A stretch of DNA of 5,662 nucleotides from NCBI GenBank assembly GCA_937860195.1, contig CALMBN010000273.1, forward strand, positions 1 through 5,662, written 5' to 3'. The position numbers and the translations under genes are program-made. The stretch comes from an uncultured Novosphingobium sp. Lineage in GTDB: Bacteria; Pseudomonadota; Alphaproteobacteria; Sphingomonadales; Sphingomonadaceae. Numbering within the stretch: the stretch's first letter is position 1; the number at the start of each line of letters is the position of its first letter. The notes under the pieces are model-generated. The model was not told where the DNA came from. It did no database searches and worked only from the letters and a program-made list of their open reading frames with translations. Below are positions 1 through 5,662 of this stretch, piece after piece.

Positions 1-1
1 C

Positions 2-211
2 GATCTGGTGTTGCTCGATCCGCCCTATGGGACCAGCGCGGGCGAGGTTGCGCTCGATAAATTGCAGCGACTTGGCTGGATCGGCCCGGCGACCTGGATC
101 AGTCTGGAAACCGCTGCAACCGAAGACCCGAAAATAAAGGGGCTGGAAACCATGGCGGACCGCAAGGTCGGCAAGGCCAAGATCACCTTGCTGCGGGCCT
201 CGCCAGCTTAA
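2..211 (+). CDS. rsmD: 16S rRNA (guanine(966)-N(2))-methyltransferase RsmD, C-terminal part
   Basis: This is the last 69 codons of a gene whose start lies beyond the left edge. The visible part opens with DLVLLDPPYG, the catalytic (D/N)PPY motif of SAM-dependent N-methyltransferases in the RsmD context, where the tyrosine stacks on the target guanine. It continues through a typical RsmD end, with ISLETAATED (beta strand followed by acidic residues) and a final KVGKAKITLLR close to the stop TAA at 209-211. RsmD methylates N2 of G966 in 16S rRNA during assembly of the 30S subunit, in the cytoplasm. Only the motif IV region and C-terminus can be checked; the SAM-binding motif I is outside the window. 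The 3' end overlaps the convergent transporter gene by 29 bases. Another N-methyltransferase with the same motif is possible but less likely given the tail. Confidence 0.85.
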   Translation, partial: DLVLLDPPYGTSAGEVALDKLQRLGWIGPATWISLETAATEDPKIKGLETMADRKVGKAKITLLRASPA

Positions 212-1436
212 GCCCCAGTAGCGTCAATACTGCCACGGCCGCCAGCAGCCAGCCCGCTGCGACAATCTGGCCGCTCGCTGCCAATTGTTGCGCTGCAATC
301 GGGGTCAGCGCCCCGCCAACGATCCCGCCGAAGGTAAAGGCGAGCGAAATCGCGGTGTAACGCACCCGCACTGGAAACAACGCGCTGAGCCAGCCGCCGA
401 GCGGGCCATAGGTCAGCCCCATCACGGCCAAAGCGAACGATAGCAGCACGAAGATCGTGGGTAGCGAGCCCGACGCCAGCATCGGCCCGAAAACCAGCCC
501 GGTGGCGATCGTCAGCACGGCCCCCACCGCAATAACCCGGCCCGCGCCAAACCGGTCCGCCGCAATCGCCGCGCCGATAATTCCGAGCGCAAAGAACACA
601 TTGGCGCCAAGTTGGAGCGCCAGAAAGGTTTGCCGGCCGATCCCCAGCGTGGTGGTGCCATAGGACAACGCAAAGGCAGTGCTGAGATAGAAGATCGCAA
701 AGCAGCACGCGGCTCCGGCTGAAGCAGACAACAGCAGCAGCGGATGGCGTCTGATCACTTCGGCAATCGGCACGGCCAAAGCCGGCGCTTCGGCTTTGGC
801 AAAGGCTGGGGTTTCAGCGATCTTCAGACGGATCCACAGCCCCAGAATGACCAGCACCGCGCTCGCCAGAAACGGGATTCGCCAACCCCAGGCAATGAAA
901 TCTTCCTCGCTAAGCCCCAGCCCGAGCAGCAGGAACAGCCCATTGGAAAACAGGAACCCCAGCGGCGCGCCCATCTGCGGTGCCGCACCAAACCGGCTCT
1001 CCCAGCCTTTGGGCGCGTTTTCCACCGCAAGCAGCGCCGCGCCGCCCCATTCTCCGCCCAGGCCGAAACCTTGTCCAAAACGCAGCAGGCACAGCAGCAA
1101 GGGCGCTGCGGTGCCGATTGCGGCATAGCCCGGCAACACCCCGATCAGCACGGTTGAAAGGCCCATCAGCAACAACGACGCCACCAGCGTCGCCTTGCGT
1201 CCGATCCGGTCCCCGAAATGACCAAAGGCGATTGCGCCGAGTGGCCGGGCAAAGAACGCCAGGCCAAAGCTCATGAAAGCGGCAAGCTGCTGCGCCGCGC
1301 TCGATTCCGAAGGGAAGAACAGCGGCCCGAATACCAGCGCGGCAGCGGTGCCGAAAATGTAGAAATCGAAGAACTCCACCGCCGTGCCGACAAGGCTGGC
1401 AGTCAGAACGCGGGCGTTTTGGCGGATCGGGTGCAT
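183..1436 (-). CDS. MFS transporter, metabolite:H+ symporter (MHS) family
   Basis: This 417-residue inner-membrane protein has about 12 predicted hydrophobic segments, near the usual MHS length of 420-450. MHS signatures appear in order: GTAVEFFDFYIFG in TM1 (residues 17-29); RPLGAIAFGHFGDRIGRK in the TM2-TM3 loop (64-81), the family's version of MFS motif A; RFGQGFGLGGEWGGA in TM4 (119-133); WGWRIPFL before TM6 (183-190) with ETPAF after it (208-212); and YGPLGGWLSALFPVRVRYT in the C-terminal half (343-361). The second-half copy of motif A is reduced to ADRFGAG (293-299). Known relatives take up osmolytes, dicarboxylates, alpha-ketoglutarate or shikimate with protons; the substrate here cannot be told. 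The ATG at 1436 is preceded by GAGGT about 10 bases upstream (1447-1451 on the + strand), a passable but distant ribosome binding site. The gene is divergent from uvrD and convergent with rsmD, so it is probably transcribed alone. Confidence 0.9.
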   Translation of the reverse strand: MHPIRQNARVLTASLVGTAVEFFDFYIFGTAAALVFGPLFFPSESSAAQQLAAFMSFGLAFFARPLGAIAFGHFGDRIGRKATLVASLLLMGLSTVLIGVLPGYAAIGTAAPLLLCLLRFGQGFGLGGEWGGAALLAVENAPKGWESRFGAAPQMGAPLGFLFSNGLFLLLGLGLSEEDFIAWGWRIPFLASAVLVILGLWIRLKIAETPAFAKAEAPALAVPIAEVIRRHPLLLLSASAGAACCFAIFYLSTAFALSYGTTTLGIGRQTFLALQLGANVFFALGIIGAAIAADRFGAGRVIAVGAVLTIATGLVFGPMLASGSLPTIFVLLSFALAVMGLTYGPLGGWLSALFPVRVRYTAISLAFTFGGIVGGALTPIAAQQLAASGQIVAAGWLLAAVAVLTLLGLKLARPAAR

Positions 1437-1467
1437 GGCTGCGCAGACCTCGCCACCGGGCGCGTCG

Positions 1468-3804
1468 ATGTCAACCGAAGCCTTGCGTCAATCCCCTGCG
1501 TTCCCTAGATGTTCGCCGGTGCAACATCCACCCGAATCCCCTGCCGACCCGCTGCTGGACGGGCTGAACCCGCCGCAGCGCGAAGCCGTACTGACCACCG
1601 AAGGTCCGGTGCTGATGCTGGCTGGGGCTGGAACCGGCAAGACTGCAGCGCTGACCGCGCGGCTCGCCCATATCGTCCGCAGCCGTCTGGCCTGGCCGAG
1701 CGAGATTCTGTGCGTCACTTTCACCAACCGCGCGGCGCGCGAGATGAAGGAGCGGGTCAGGCATCTGGTCGGCCCGGCGGTCGAAGGAATGCCCTGGCTC
1801 GGCACGTTCCACTCGATCGCGGCCAAACTGCTGCGCCGCCATGCCGAGCTGGTCGGACTGCAATCGAACTACACGATCATCGATACCGACGATCAACTGC
1901 GCGTACTGAAACAGCTTATTCAGGCCGAAGGGCTGGATGACAAGCGCTGGCCGGCCAAGCTGCTGGCGCAATGCATCGATCGCTGGAAGAACAAGGGGCT
2001 GAACCCGCAGGATCTGTCAGCGGGCGATTCCGAAGCCTATGCCAACGGCCAAGGGCAGAAGTTCTACCGGCTCTATCAGGACCGGCTAAAGGCGCTCAAC
2101 GCCTGCGACTTCGGCGATTTGCTGTTGCACATGCTCAATGTGCTGCGGACCCATCGCGACGTGCTCGAACAATACCAGCAGCGCTTCAAATATGTGCTGG
2201 TTGACGAGTATCAGGACACCAATCAGGTCCAGTATCTCTGGCTGCGGCTGCTTGCTCAGGGGCACAAGAACATCTGTGTGGTCGGCGATGATGACCAGTC
2301 AATCTATTCATGGCGCGGCGCAGAAGTTGCCAATATTCTGCGGTTCGAACAGGATTTTCCCGGCGCGAAGGTGATCAGGCTTGAGCAGAACTATCGCTCC
2401 ACACCAGATATTCTCGCGGCTGCATCGGGCCTGATCGATGCCAACAGCCACCGGCTCGGCAAGACGCTGTGGACCGAGAAGAATGGCGGCGACAAGGTCC
2501 GCGTCATCGGTGTGTGGGACGGCCCCGAGGAAGCCCGGCGCGTTGGCGAGGAAGCCGAACGACTCGAGCGCGAGGGCGCCAGCCTTGCCACGGTCGCGAT
2601 TCTGGTCCGCGCCCAGTTCCAGACCCGCGAGTTTGAGGACCGGTTCATTTCGATCGGCCTGCCTTACAAGATCGTTGGTGGCTTCCGGTTTTATGAGCGG
2701 GCCGAAGTGCGTGATGCGCTGGCCTACCTGCGGTTGATCGCCCAGCCGAGCGACGATCTGGCGTTTGAGCGGATTTACAACAGCCCCAAGCGCGGGCTGG
2801 GTGACAAGACGCTGGAGAAAATCCACCGCCATGCCAGGGCCCGGGCGATTCCGCTCAGTCTGGCGGCGGTCGAGATTGTCGATACCGACGAGTTGCCCGC
2901 CCGCGCCCGCGGCACCTTGCTGAACTTCATGCGCAGTGTGGCGCGCTGGCGCGATGCGGCCAAGGCGCTCTCACCGGCCGAGCTGGTCCGGCAAGTGCTG
3001 GAAGAAAGCGGCTATACCGACGCGCTCCAGGCCGAAAAGAGCGCCGAAAGCGCCGGCCGGCTTGAAAACCTCGCCGAACTTTCCCGCGCGATGGAAGAAT
3101 ATGAAACGCTCGGCGAGTTCCTCGAGCATGTCAGCCTGGTGATGGACAATGATGCCAATGACAGCGCCGAAAAGCTGACGATCATGACGATCCACGCTGC
3201 CAAGGGGCTGGAATTCGACAATCTGTTTCTGGTCGGCTGGGAAGAGGGCGTGTTCCCCAGCCAGCGCGCGATGGACGATGGCGGGCTTGCGAGCCTGGAA
3301 GAGGAGCGCCGGCTCGCATATGTGGCGATCACCCGTGCGCGGCGGCGCTGCACGATCCTCTATGCCGCCAACCGGCGGATCTATGGCCAGTGGACCAGCT
3401 CGATCCCCAGCCGGTTCATCGCCGAACTGCCCGAAGCGCATATCGAGCAGGAGAGCACGCTCTCGGGCGGCGCCTCGCTGTGGCGGGCGCAATGGTCAGA
3501 GGTCAGCGATCCCTTTGCCCATGTCGCCAGCCAACCGGGCCGAACCATGACCCGCGGCCCCGGCTGGCAACGCGCCGCCGCCCAGCCCTATGACCCTGCC
3601 CCGCGCCGCTTGCCCGAAGCCACGCGGTCAGCCGCCAGTTTCGCCGCACGGCCGCGTGGCGATGTGGGCGTAGGGGTGCGGGTATTCCACGAAAAGTTCG
3701 GCTACGGCACCATCACCGCGCAGGAAGGCAACAAGCTCGAAATCGAGTTTGAGACAGCGGGGGCGAAACGGGTGATTGATAGCTTTGTGAAGCTTGAAGT
3801 ATAG
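1468..3804 (+). CDS. uvrD: ATP-dependent DNA helicase UvrD/PcrA (superfamily 1A)
   Basis: This 3'-5' DNA helicase and translocase acts in nucleotide excision repair, mismatch repair and removal of stalled RNA polymerase. From the ATG at 1468 the product is 778 residues, slightly longer than E. coli UvrD (about 720). All SF1A motifs are intact: Q motif LNPPQREAV (33-41), Walker A GAGTGKT (53-59), Ia TFTNRAAREM (84-93), Walker B VDEYQDT (245-251), III GDDDQSIYSWRGA (273-285), IV LEQNYRST (305-312), V IMTIHAAKGLEFD (572-584) and VI VAITRARR (619-626). A variable linker follows, then residues 733-778 (GVRVFHEKFGYGTI and onward), which match the C-terminal Tudor-like domain that in PcrA/UvrD contacts RNA polymerase. 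The start is uncertain: in-frame GTG 1384, ATG 1435 and GTG 1519 also exist and none has a good Shine-Dalgarno sequence. I chose 1468 because the earlier ones run into the divergent transporter gene. Confidence 0.95.
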   Translation: MSTEALRQSPAFPRCSPVQHPPESPADPLLDGLNPPQREAVLTTEGPVLMLAGAGTGKTAALTARLAHIVRSRLAWPSEILCVTFTNRAAREMKERVRHLVGPAVEGMPWLGTFHSIAAKLLRRHAELVGLQSNYTIIDTDDQLRVLKQLIQAEGLDDKRWPAKLLAQCIDRWKNKGLNPQDLSAGDSEAYANGQGQKFYRLYQDRLKALNACDFGDLLLHMLNVLRTHRDVLEQYQQRFKYVLVDEYQDTNQVQYLWLRLLAQGHKNICVVGDDDQSIYSWRGAEVANILRFEQDFPGAKVIRLEQNYRSTPDILAAASGLIDANSHRLGKTLWTEKNGGDKVRVIGVWDGPEEARRVGEEAERLEREGASLATVAILVRAQFQTREFEDRFISIGLPYKIVGGFRFYERAEVRDALAYLRLIAQPSDDLAFERIYNSPKRGLGDKTLEKIHRHARARAIPLSLAAVEIVDTDELPARARGTLLNFMRSVARWRDAAKALSPAELVRQVLEESGYTDALQAEKSAESAGRLENLAELSRAMEEYETLGEFLEHVSLVMDNDANDSAEKLTIMTIHAAKGLEFDNLFLVGWEEGVFPSQRAMDDGGLASLEEERRLAYVAITRARRRCTILYAANRRIYGQWTSSIPSRFIAELPEAHIEQESTLSGGASLWRAQWSEVSDPFAHVASQPGRTMTRGPGWQRAAAQPYDPAPRRLPEATRSAASFAARPRGDVGVGVRVFHEKFGYGTITAQEGNKLEIEFETAGAKRVIDSFVKLEV

Positions 3805-3825
3805 CTAAAAACGAGCTAACCTTTT
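3802..3825 (+). terminator. weak hairpin plus short T-run after uvrD
   Basis: A 5-bp inverted repeat, TAGCT (3802-3806) and AGCTA (3814-3818), encloses a 7-base loop and includes the uvrD stop codon. It is followed by a TTTT run at 3822-3825. The stem is short and AT-containing, so termination would be inefficient at best. The gap to the next gene is only 74 bases and holds no promoter I can support, so read-through from uvrD into the small secreted protein gene is possible. Confidence 0.2.
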
Positions 3826-3866
3826 CTAACCGTCTGCATTGCGGAGGTGGTTTGTATTTCTGTGCG

Positions 3867-3872
3867 AAGGAG
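3867..3872 (+). promoter_or_regulatory. Shine-Dalgarno site that sets the start of the small secreted protein
   Basis: AAGGAG lies 6 bases before the ATG at 3879, an ideal sequence and spacing. This favours ATG 3879 over the in-frame TTG at 3852. That TTG has a GGAGGT (3843-3848) too close to it, and using it would put nine extra polar residues ahead of the signal peptide. Confidence 0.7.
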
Positions 3873-3878
3873 AAAGTG

Positions 3879-4274
3879 ATGAAGGCTAAGTTATTTTCGG
3901 TCGTGGCTATTTGCAGTCTTTCACAGAGTGCTTTGGCTCAAGGCCATGACGCTGGGTATCTTGAAGCGGTGGCATCTTGCCATGCCGGTTGCCAAGGTAA
4001 TACGGCAGGATGTCAGGAATCAAAGGATCGCGCAGTTTTTAACGCACCCATTGGTTACCGCCTTTTGCGGGACTCAAGTGCACTCGTTTCTTGGAAGGAT
4101 GGCAGTCCTGGTCTGGTCAGAGAACCACAGTGGCTTATAGAGACATATCCTAAGGATTCCCCTCGCCCTGTTCAAATGACAATTCGTGCCAATCCTGGCA
4201 GTTGCGAGGGAAGGAGCGGCGATACACAAGGTGGGACATATTACACTTGGCGCGTCAGCATCGAGAAAAATTGA
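3879..4274 (+). CDS. small secreted cysteine-containing protein of unknown function
   Basis: I do not recognise this 131-residue protein. It starts with a classic Sec signal peptide: a basic MKAK end, a hydrophobic core at residues 5-13 and an ALA-Q cleavage site after residue 20. The mature protein would be about 111 residues, in the periplasm or outside the cell. It holds four cysteines (34, 38, 45, 109), the first three spaced C-x3-C-x6-C near the mature N-terminus, enough for two disulfides. There is no lipobox, no CXXCH haem motif and no transmembrane helix after the signal. The second half is rich in W, Y, P and G (for example REPQWLIETYPKD), suggesting a small beta-rich fold. GC is about 52% by hand count against more than 60% in the neighbours, which hints at acquisition from elsewhere or relaxed codon use. 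It lies 74 bases after uvrD in the same direction, but its own strong ribosome site and different composition argue against a functional link. Confidence 0.75.
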   Translation: MKAKLFSVVAICSLSQSALAQGHDAGYLEAVASCHAGCQGNTAGCQESKDRAVFNAPIGYRLLRDSSALVSWKDGSPGLVREPQWLIETYPKDSPRPVQMTIRANPGSCEGRSGDTQGGTYYTWRVSIEKN

Positions 4275-4299
4275 GCGTGGAATAATATCTGCGGAATAG

Positions 4300-4339
4300 C
4301 CACTGCCACCCTCCTTCAACTGTCGGGGGTGGCCGGTGG
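4300..4339. terminator. GC-rich stem-loop between convergent genes, possible bidirectional terminator
   Basis: GCCACCC (4305-4311) pairs perfectly with GGGTGGC (4327-4333). The stem extends outward by CCAC (4300-4303) with GTGG (4336-4339) across a small internal loop, giving 11 pairs around a 15-base loop. It sits 25 bases after the stop of the small secreted protein gene and 25 bases beyond the end of the convergent helicase gene, where a shared terminator would be expected. Neither side has a convincing T-run directly after the stem (ATTTT at 4349-4353 on the + strand is 10 bases away), so intrinsic termination is only suggested. Confidence 0.4.
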
Positions 4340-4364
4340 ACTTCCTACATTTTCTCGCGGCAGA

Positions 4365-5594
4365 CTAAAGCGCCGAAACGCCCAGGAAGCTGGGAACAGG
4401 GCCATTCCACACACCATCGTCAGCTCCGGCCGACGATTGACGCTGTGGTTCCGCTGCCGCCGGTTTGGTTCCATCGCGCTTGGGGCGTTCCTGGCGTGGT
4501 GCGCGCTCGGGGCGCTCCTCACGCGGGGCACGCTCGGCTCGGGGTGCGCGTTCGTCGCGCGGCTCACGAGCTGCGCGCGGAGCCCGGGCGGCGCGGGGCT
4601 CACGCTCTTCGCGAGGCTTGCGTTCAGGTTTGTCTTCGCTCTGCGGCGGCGCTTTGGCCCCGGCGCCAACTTCGAACACGGTCAGCTTTCCGCCGGTCAG
4701 CTTCTCAACATTCTCGATCGCCTCGGCATCTTCGGGCGCGATCAGCGTAAAGGCCCGCCCGGTCGCTCCGGCGCGGCCGGTGCGACCGACGCGGTGGACA
4801 TAGTCATCGGGATGCCACGGCGTGTCAAAATTGAAAACGTGGCTGACACCCTTCACATCGAGGCCTCTTGCCGCAACGTCCGAGCAGCACAGGATGTTGA
4901 TGGTGCCGTCCTTGAACCGGTCAAGCTCGGCAATCCGGGCCGACTGGTCCATGTCGCCGTGGATCTCGCCTGCCGAAAACCCGTCTTGTTTCAAAGTCTT
5001 GGCCAGATCGCGAACAGTGGTCTTGCGGTTGCAGAAGATCATCGCGGTCTTGACATCGTCGGTGCGGAGCAAGGTCCGCAGCACGTCACGCTTGCCCCGC
5101 GCGCTCGCGACCGGAACCTTGAACTGGACGATCTGGGTGTTGGTCGACGCTGGACGGGCGACCTCGATGTATTTGGGATTGGTCAGGAACTTGTCCGCCA
5201 GCTTTTTGATCGGTGGCGGCATCGTTGCCGAGAACAGCAGGGTCTGACGCTGAGCCGGCAATTTGGTGCAGATTTCTTCGATATCCGGAATGAAGCCCAT
5301 ATCGAGCATCCGGTCGGCCTCATCGAGGATGAGCACATCGAGCGCGCTGAAGTCCAAGCTCTGCCACAGCGGCGCACGCGCCAGCACGGGAACATCGACG
5401 TCGCCTGGTCCAATCAACACGGCGCCGCTGACGCTGAGGCCGAAACGGTCCCAACGATCTAGCGCCGCCAAAGCGCCGCCCACGGCTTGCGCCGACCCAA
5501 CCAAGGCTGTGTGAAGCAACGGTCCCCTTCCCGTACGTCGTCCAACTACAAGGTGTAATCGGGGTAACCAACAGAAGTCTACCCTTGAGACCAC
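4365..5594 (-). CDS. DEAD-box RNA helicase, RhlE-like, lacking its N-terminal motifs (5'-truncated or chimeric)
   Basis: The frame opens at GTG 5594 (409 residues) and has no stop upstream to the window edge, so it may also run in from outside. From about residue 80 it is a typical alphaproteobacterial RhlE-type helicase: DEAD box LDEADRMLDMGF (90-101), SAT (122-124), motif IV MIFCNRK (185-191), EIHGDMDQ (210-217), motif V SDVAARGLDV (238-247) and motif VI HRVGRTGRAG (267-276). An Arg/Pro/Ala/Glu-rich tail of about 90 residues follows, ending at TAG 4365-4367. RhlE proteins unwind short RNA duplexes in ribosome assembly and RNA decay. The Q motif, Walker A (AQTGTGKT type), Ia PTRELA and Ib TPGR are all missing. 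Residues 1 to about 78 are instead unrelated sequence with no helicase motif. Without motif I the product could not bind or hydrolyse ATP normally. It is probably a pseudogene remnant, or a chimera made by rearrangement or misassembly near a sequence end. Confidence 0.8.
   Translation of the reverse strand: MVSRVDFCWLPRLHLVVGRRTGRGPLLHTALVGSAQAVGGALAALDRWDRFGLSVSGAVLIGPGDVDVPVLARAPLWQSLDFSALDVLILDEADRMLDMGFIPDIEEICTKLPAQRQTLLFSATMPPPIKKLADKFLTNPKYIEVARPASTNTQIVQFKVPVASARGKRDVLRTLLRTDDVKTAMIFCNRKTTVRDLAKTLKQDGFSAGEIHGDMDQSARIAELDRFKDGTINILCCSDVAARGLDVKGVSHVFNFDTPWHPDDYVHRVGRTGRAGATGRAFTLIAPEDAEAIENVEKLTGGKLTVFEVGAGAKAPPQSEDKPERKPREEREPRAARAPRAAREPRDERAPRAERAPREERPERAPRQERPKRDGTKPAAAEPQRQSSAGADDGVWNGPVPSFLGVSAL
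4479..4628 (-). repeat. imperfect short repeats encoding the Arg/Pro/Ala/Glu-rich helicase tail
   Basis: Residues about 323-372 of the DEAD-box protein are a low-complexity run of degenerate units such as EPRAARAPR, EPRDERAPR and AERAPREER. They are encoded by imperfect GC-rich DNA repeats of about 9-18 bases. Basic disordered tails of this kind are common on bacterial RhlE-type helicases, where they give non-specific RNA binding and may promote condensation. Such repeats slip easily, so the length may vary between strains. The same stretch produces long artificial open frames on the other strand. Confidence 0.6.
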
Positions 5595-5662
5595 TTCTTG
5601 ATTGTCACGTATTGTTTCGCAACCGCATGCCGCACGAAATACCGTCGGGCGTTGCTCACATG
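5400..5662. other. unidentified sequence at the right edge, upstream of the helicase remnant
   Basis: No conserved domain, RNA gene, insertion-sequence terminal repeat or transposase is recognisable here. GC is about 66% from 5401 to 5520 and then drops to about 53% from 5521 to the end, so two pieces may be joined near 5520. On the - strand the frame continuous with the helicase stays open to the edge. A second - strand frame is open from the edge to a TAG at 5579-5581, reading ...YFVRHAVAKQYVTIKKWSQG. It could be the tail of a gene starting outside the window, but 27 codons are too few to claim one. The translated stretch ALVGSAQAVGGALAAL followed by SGAVLIGPGDVDVP (residues 30-69 of the open frame) faintly recalls an alpha/beta hydrolase core without its GHSxG serine; I give that little weight. 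Confidence 0.4.

Noticed and set aside
744..1276. Several + strand open frames of about 100-140 codons inside the transporter gene
   Set aside because: They are antisense to a clear 12-helix transporter, have Q/R/P-biased composition and no ribosome site, and overlap one another in different frames.
1384..1467. Longer uvrD N-terminus from GTG 1384 or ATG 1435
   Set aside because: The added 11-28 residues overlap or abut the divergent transporter's start, have no good Shine-Dalgarno and resemble no UvrD N-terminus. They cannot be fully excluded.
3852..3878. TTG 3852 as start of the small secreted protein
   Set aside because: The ATG at 3879 has an ideal AAGGAG at 6-base spacing and directly begins a signal peptide. 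The TTG has its purine-rich site too close.
4329..5462. A 377-codon open frame on the + strand opposite the DEAD-box helicase
   Set aside because: It mirrors a strongly conserved helicase on the other strand. Its translation is rich in R, A and G with no domain, and high GC readily gives stop-free antisense frames.
5400..5662. Insertion sequence end or transposase fragment upstream of the helicase remnant
   Set aside because: No terminal inverted repeat, target duplication or DDE/HUH-type motif could be found in any frame.
1..5662. CRISPR array, tRNA, riboswitch or a defence or toxin-antitoxin system
   Set aside because: No regularly spaced repeats, cloverleaf-like segments or paired small toxin-antitoxin genes were seen. 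The secreted orphan has no partner gene.

Overview
The window is high-GC bacterial chromosome, mostly above 60% GC by hand count of sample lines. It most likely comes from an alphaproteobacterium, probably Sphingomonadales. That placement rests on the style of the encoded proteins: the RhlE-type helicase (MPPPIKKLADKFL, HPDDYVHRVGRTGRAG), the UvrD/PcrA helicase and the RsmD tail. It is inference from remembered family sequences, not a database match.

Layout, left to right. (1) The 3' end of rsmD (16S rRNA m2G966 methyltransferase) runs in from the left edge on the + strand. (2) A metabolite:H+ symporter-type MFS transporter lies on the - strand and overlaps the rsmD 3' end tail to tail. (3) A complete UvrD/PcrA superfamily 1 DNA helicase diverges from the transporter on the + strand, with almost no space between the two starts. 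(4) A small secreted cysteine-containing protein of unknown function follows on the + strand, with clearly lower GC (about 52%) and a strong ribosome binding site. (5) After a short gap holding a GC-rich stem-loop, a DEAD-box RNA helicase of the RhlE type is read on the - strand from the right. Its C-terminal two thirds are well conserved. The N-terminal part (Q motif, Walker A, Ia, Ib) is absent and replaced by unrelated sequence up to the right edge, where GC falls to about 53%.

The genes do not form one pathway or operon. They are housekeeping RNA and DNA functions (rRNA modification, DNA repair helicase, RNA helicase) mixed with a transporter and one accessory-looking secreted protein. 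I found no CRISPR array, tRNA, rRNA, recognisable transposase or defence system, and nothing that amounts to a new multi-gene system. The observations most worth a second look are the headless DEAD-box helicase with its foreign 5' sequence (a real rearrangement or an assembly chimera) and the low-GC secreted orphan beside it.
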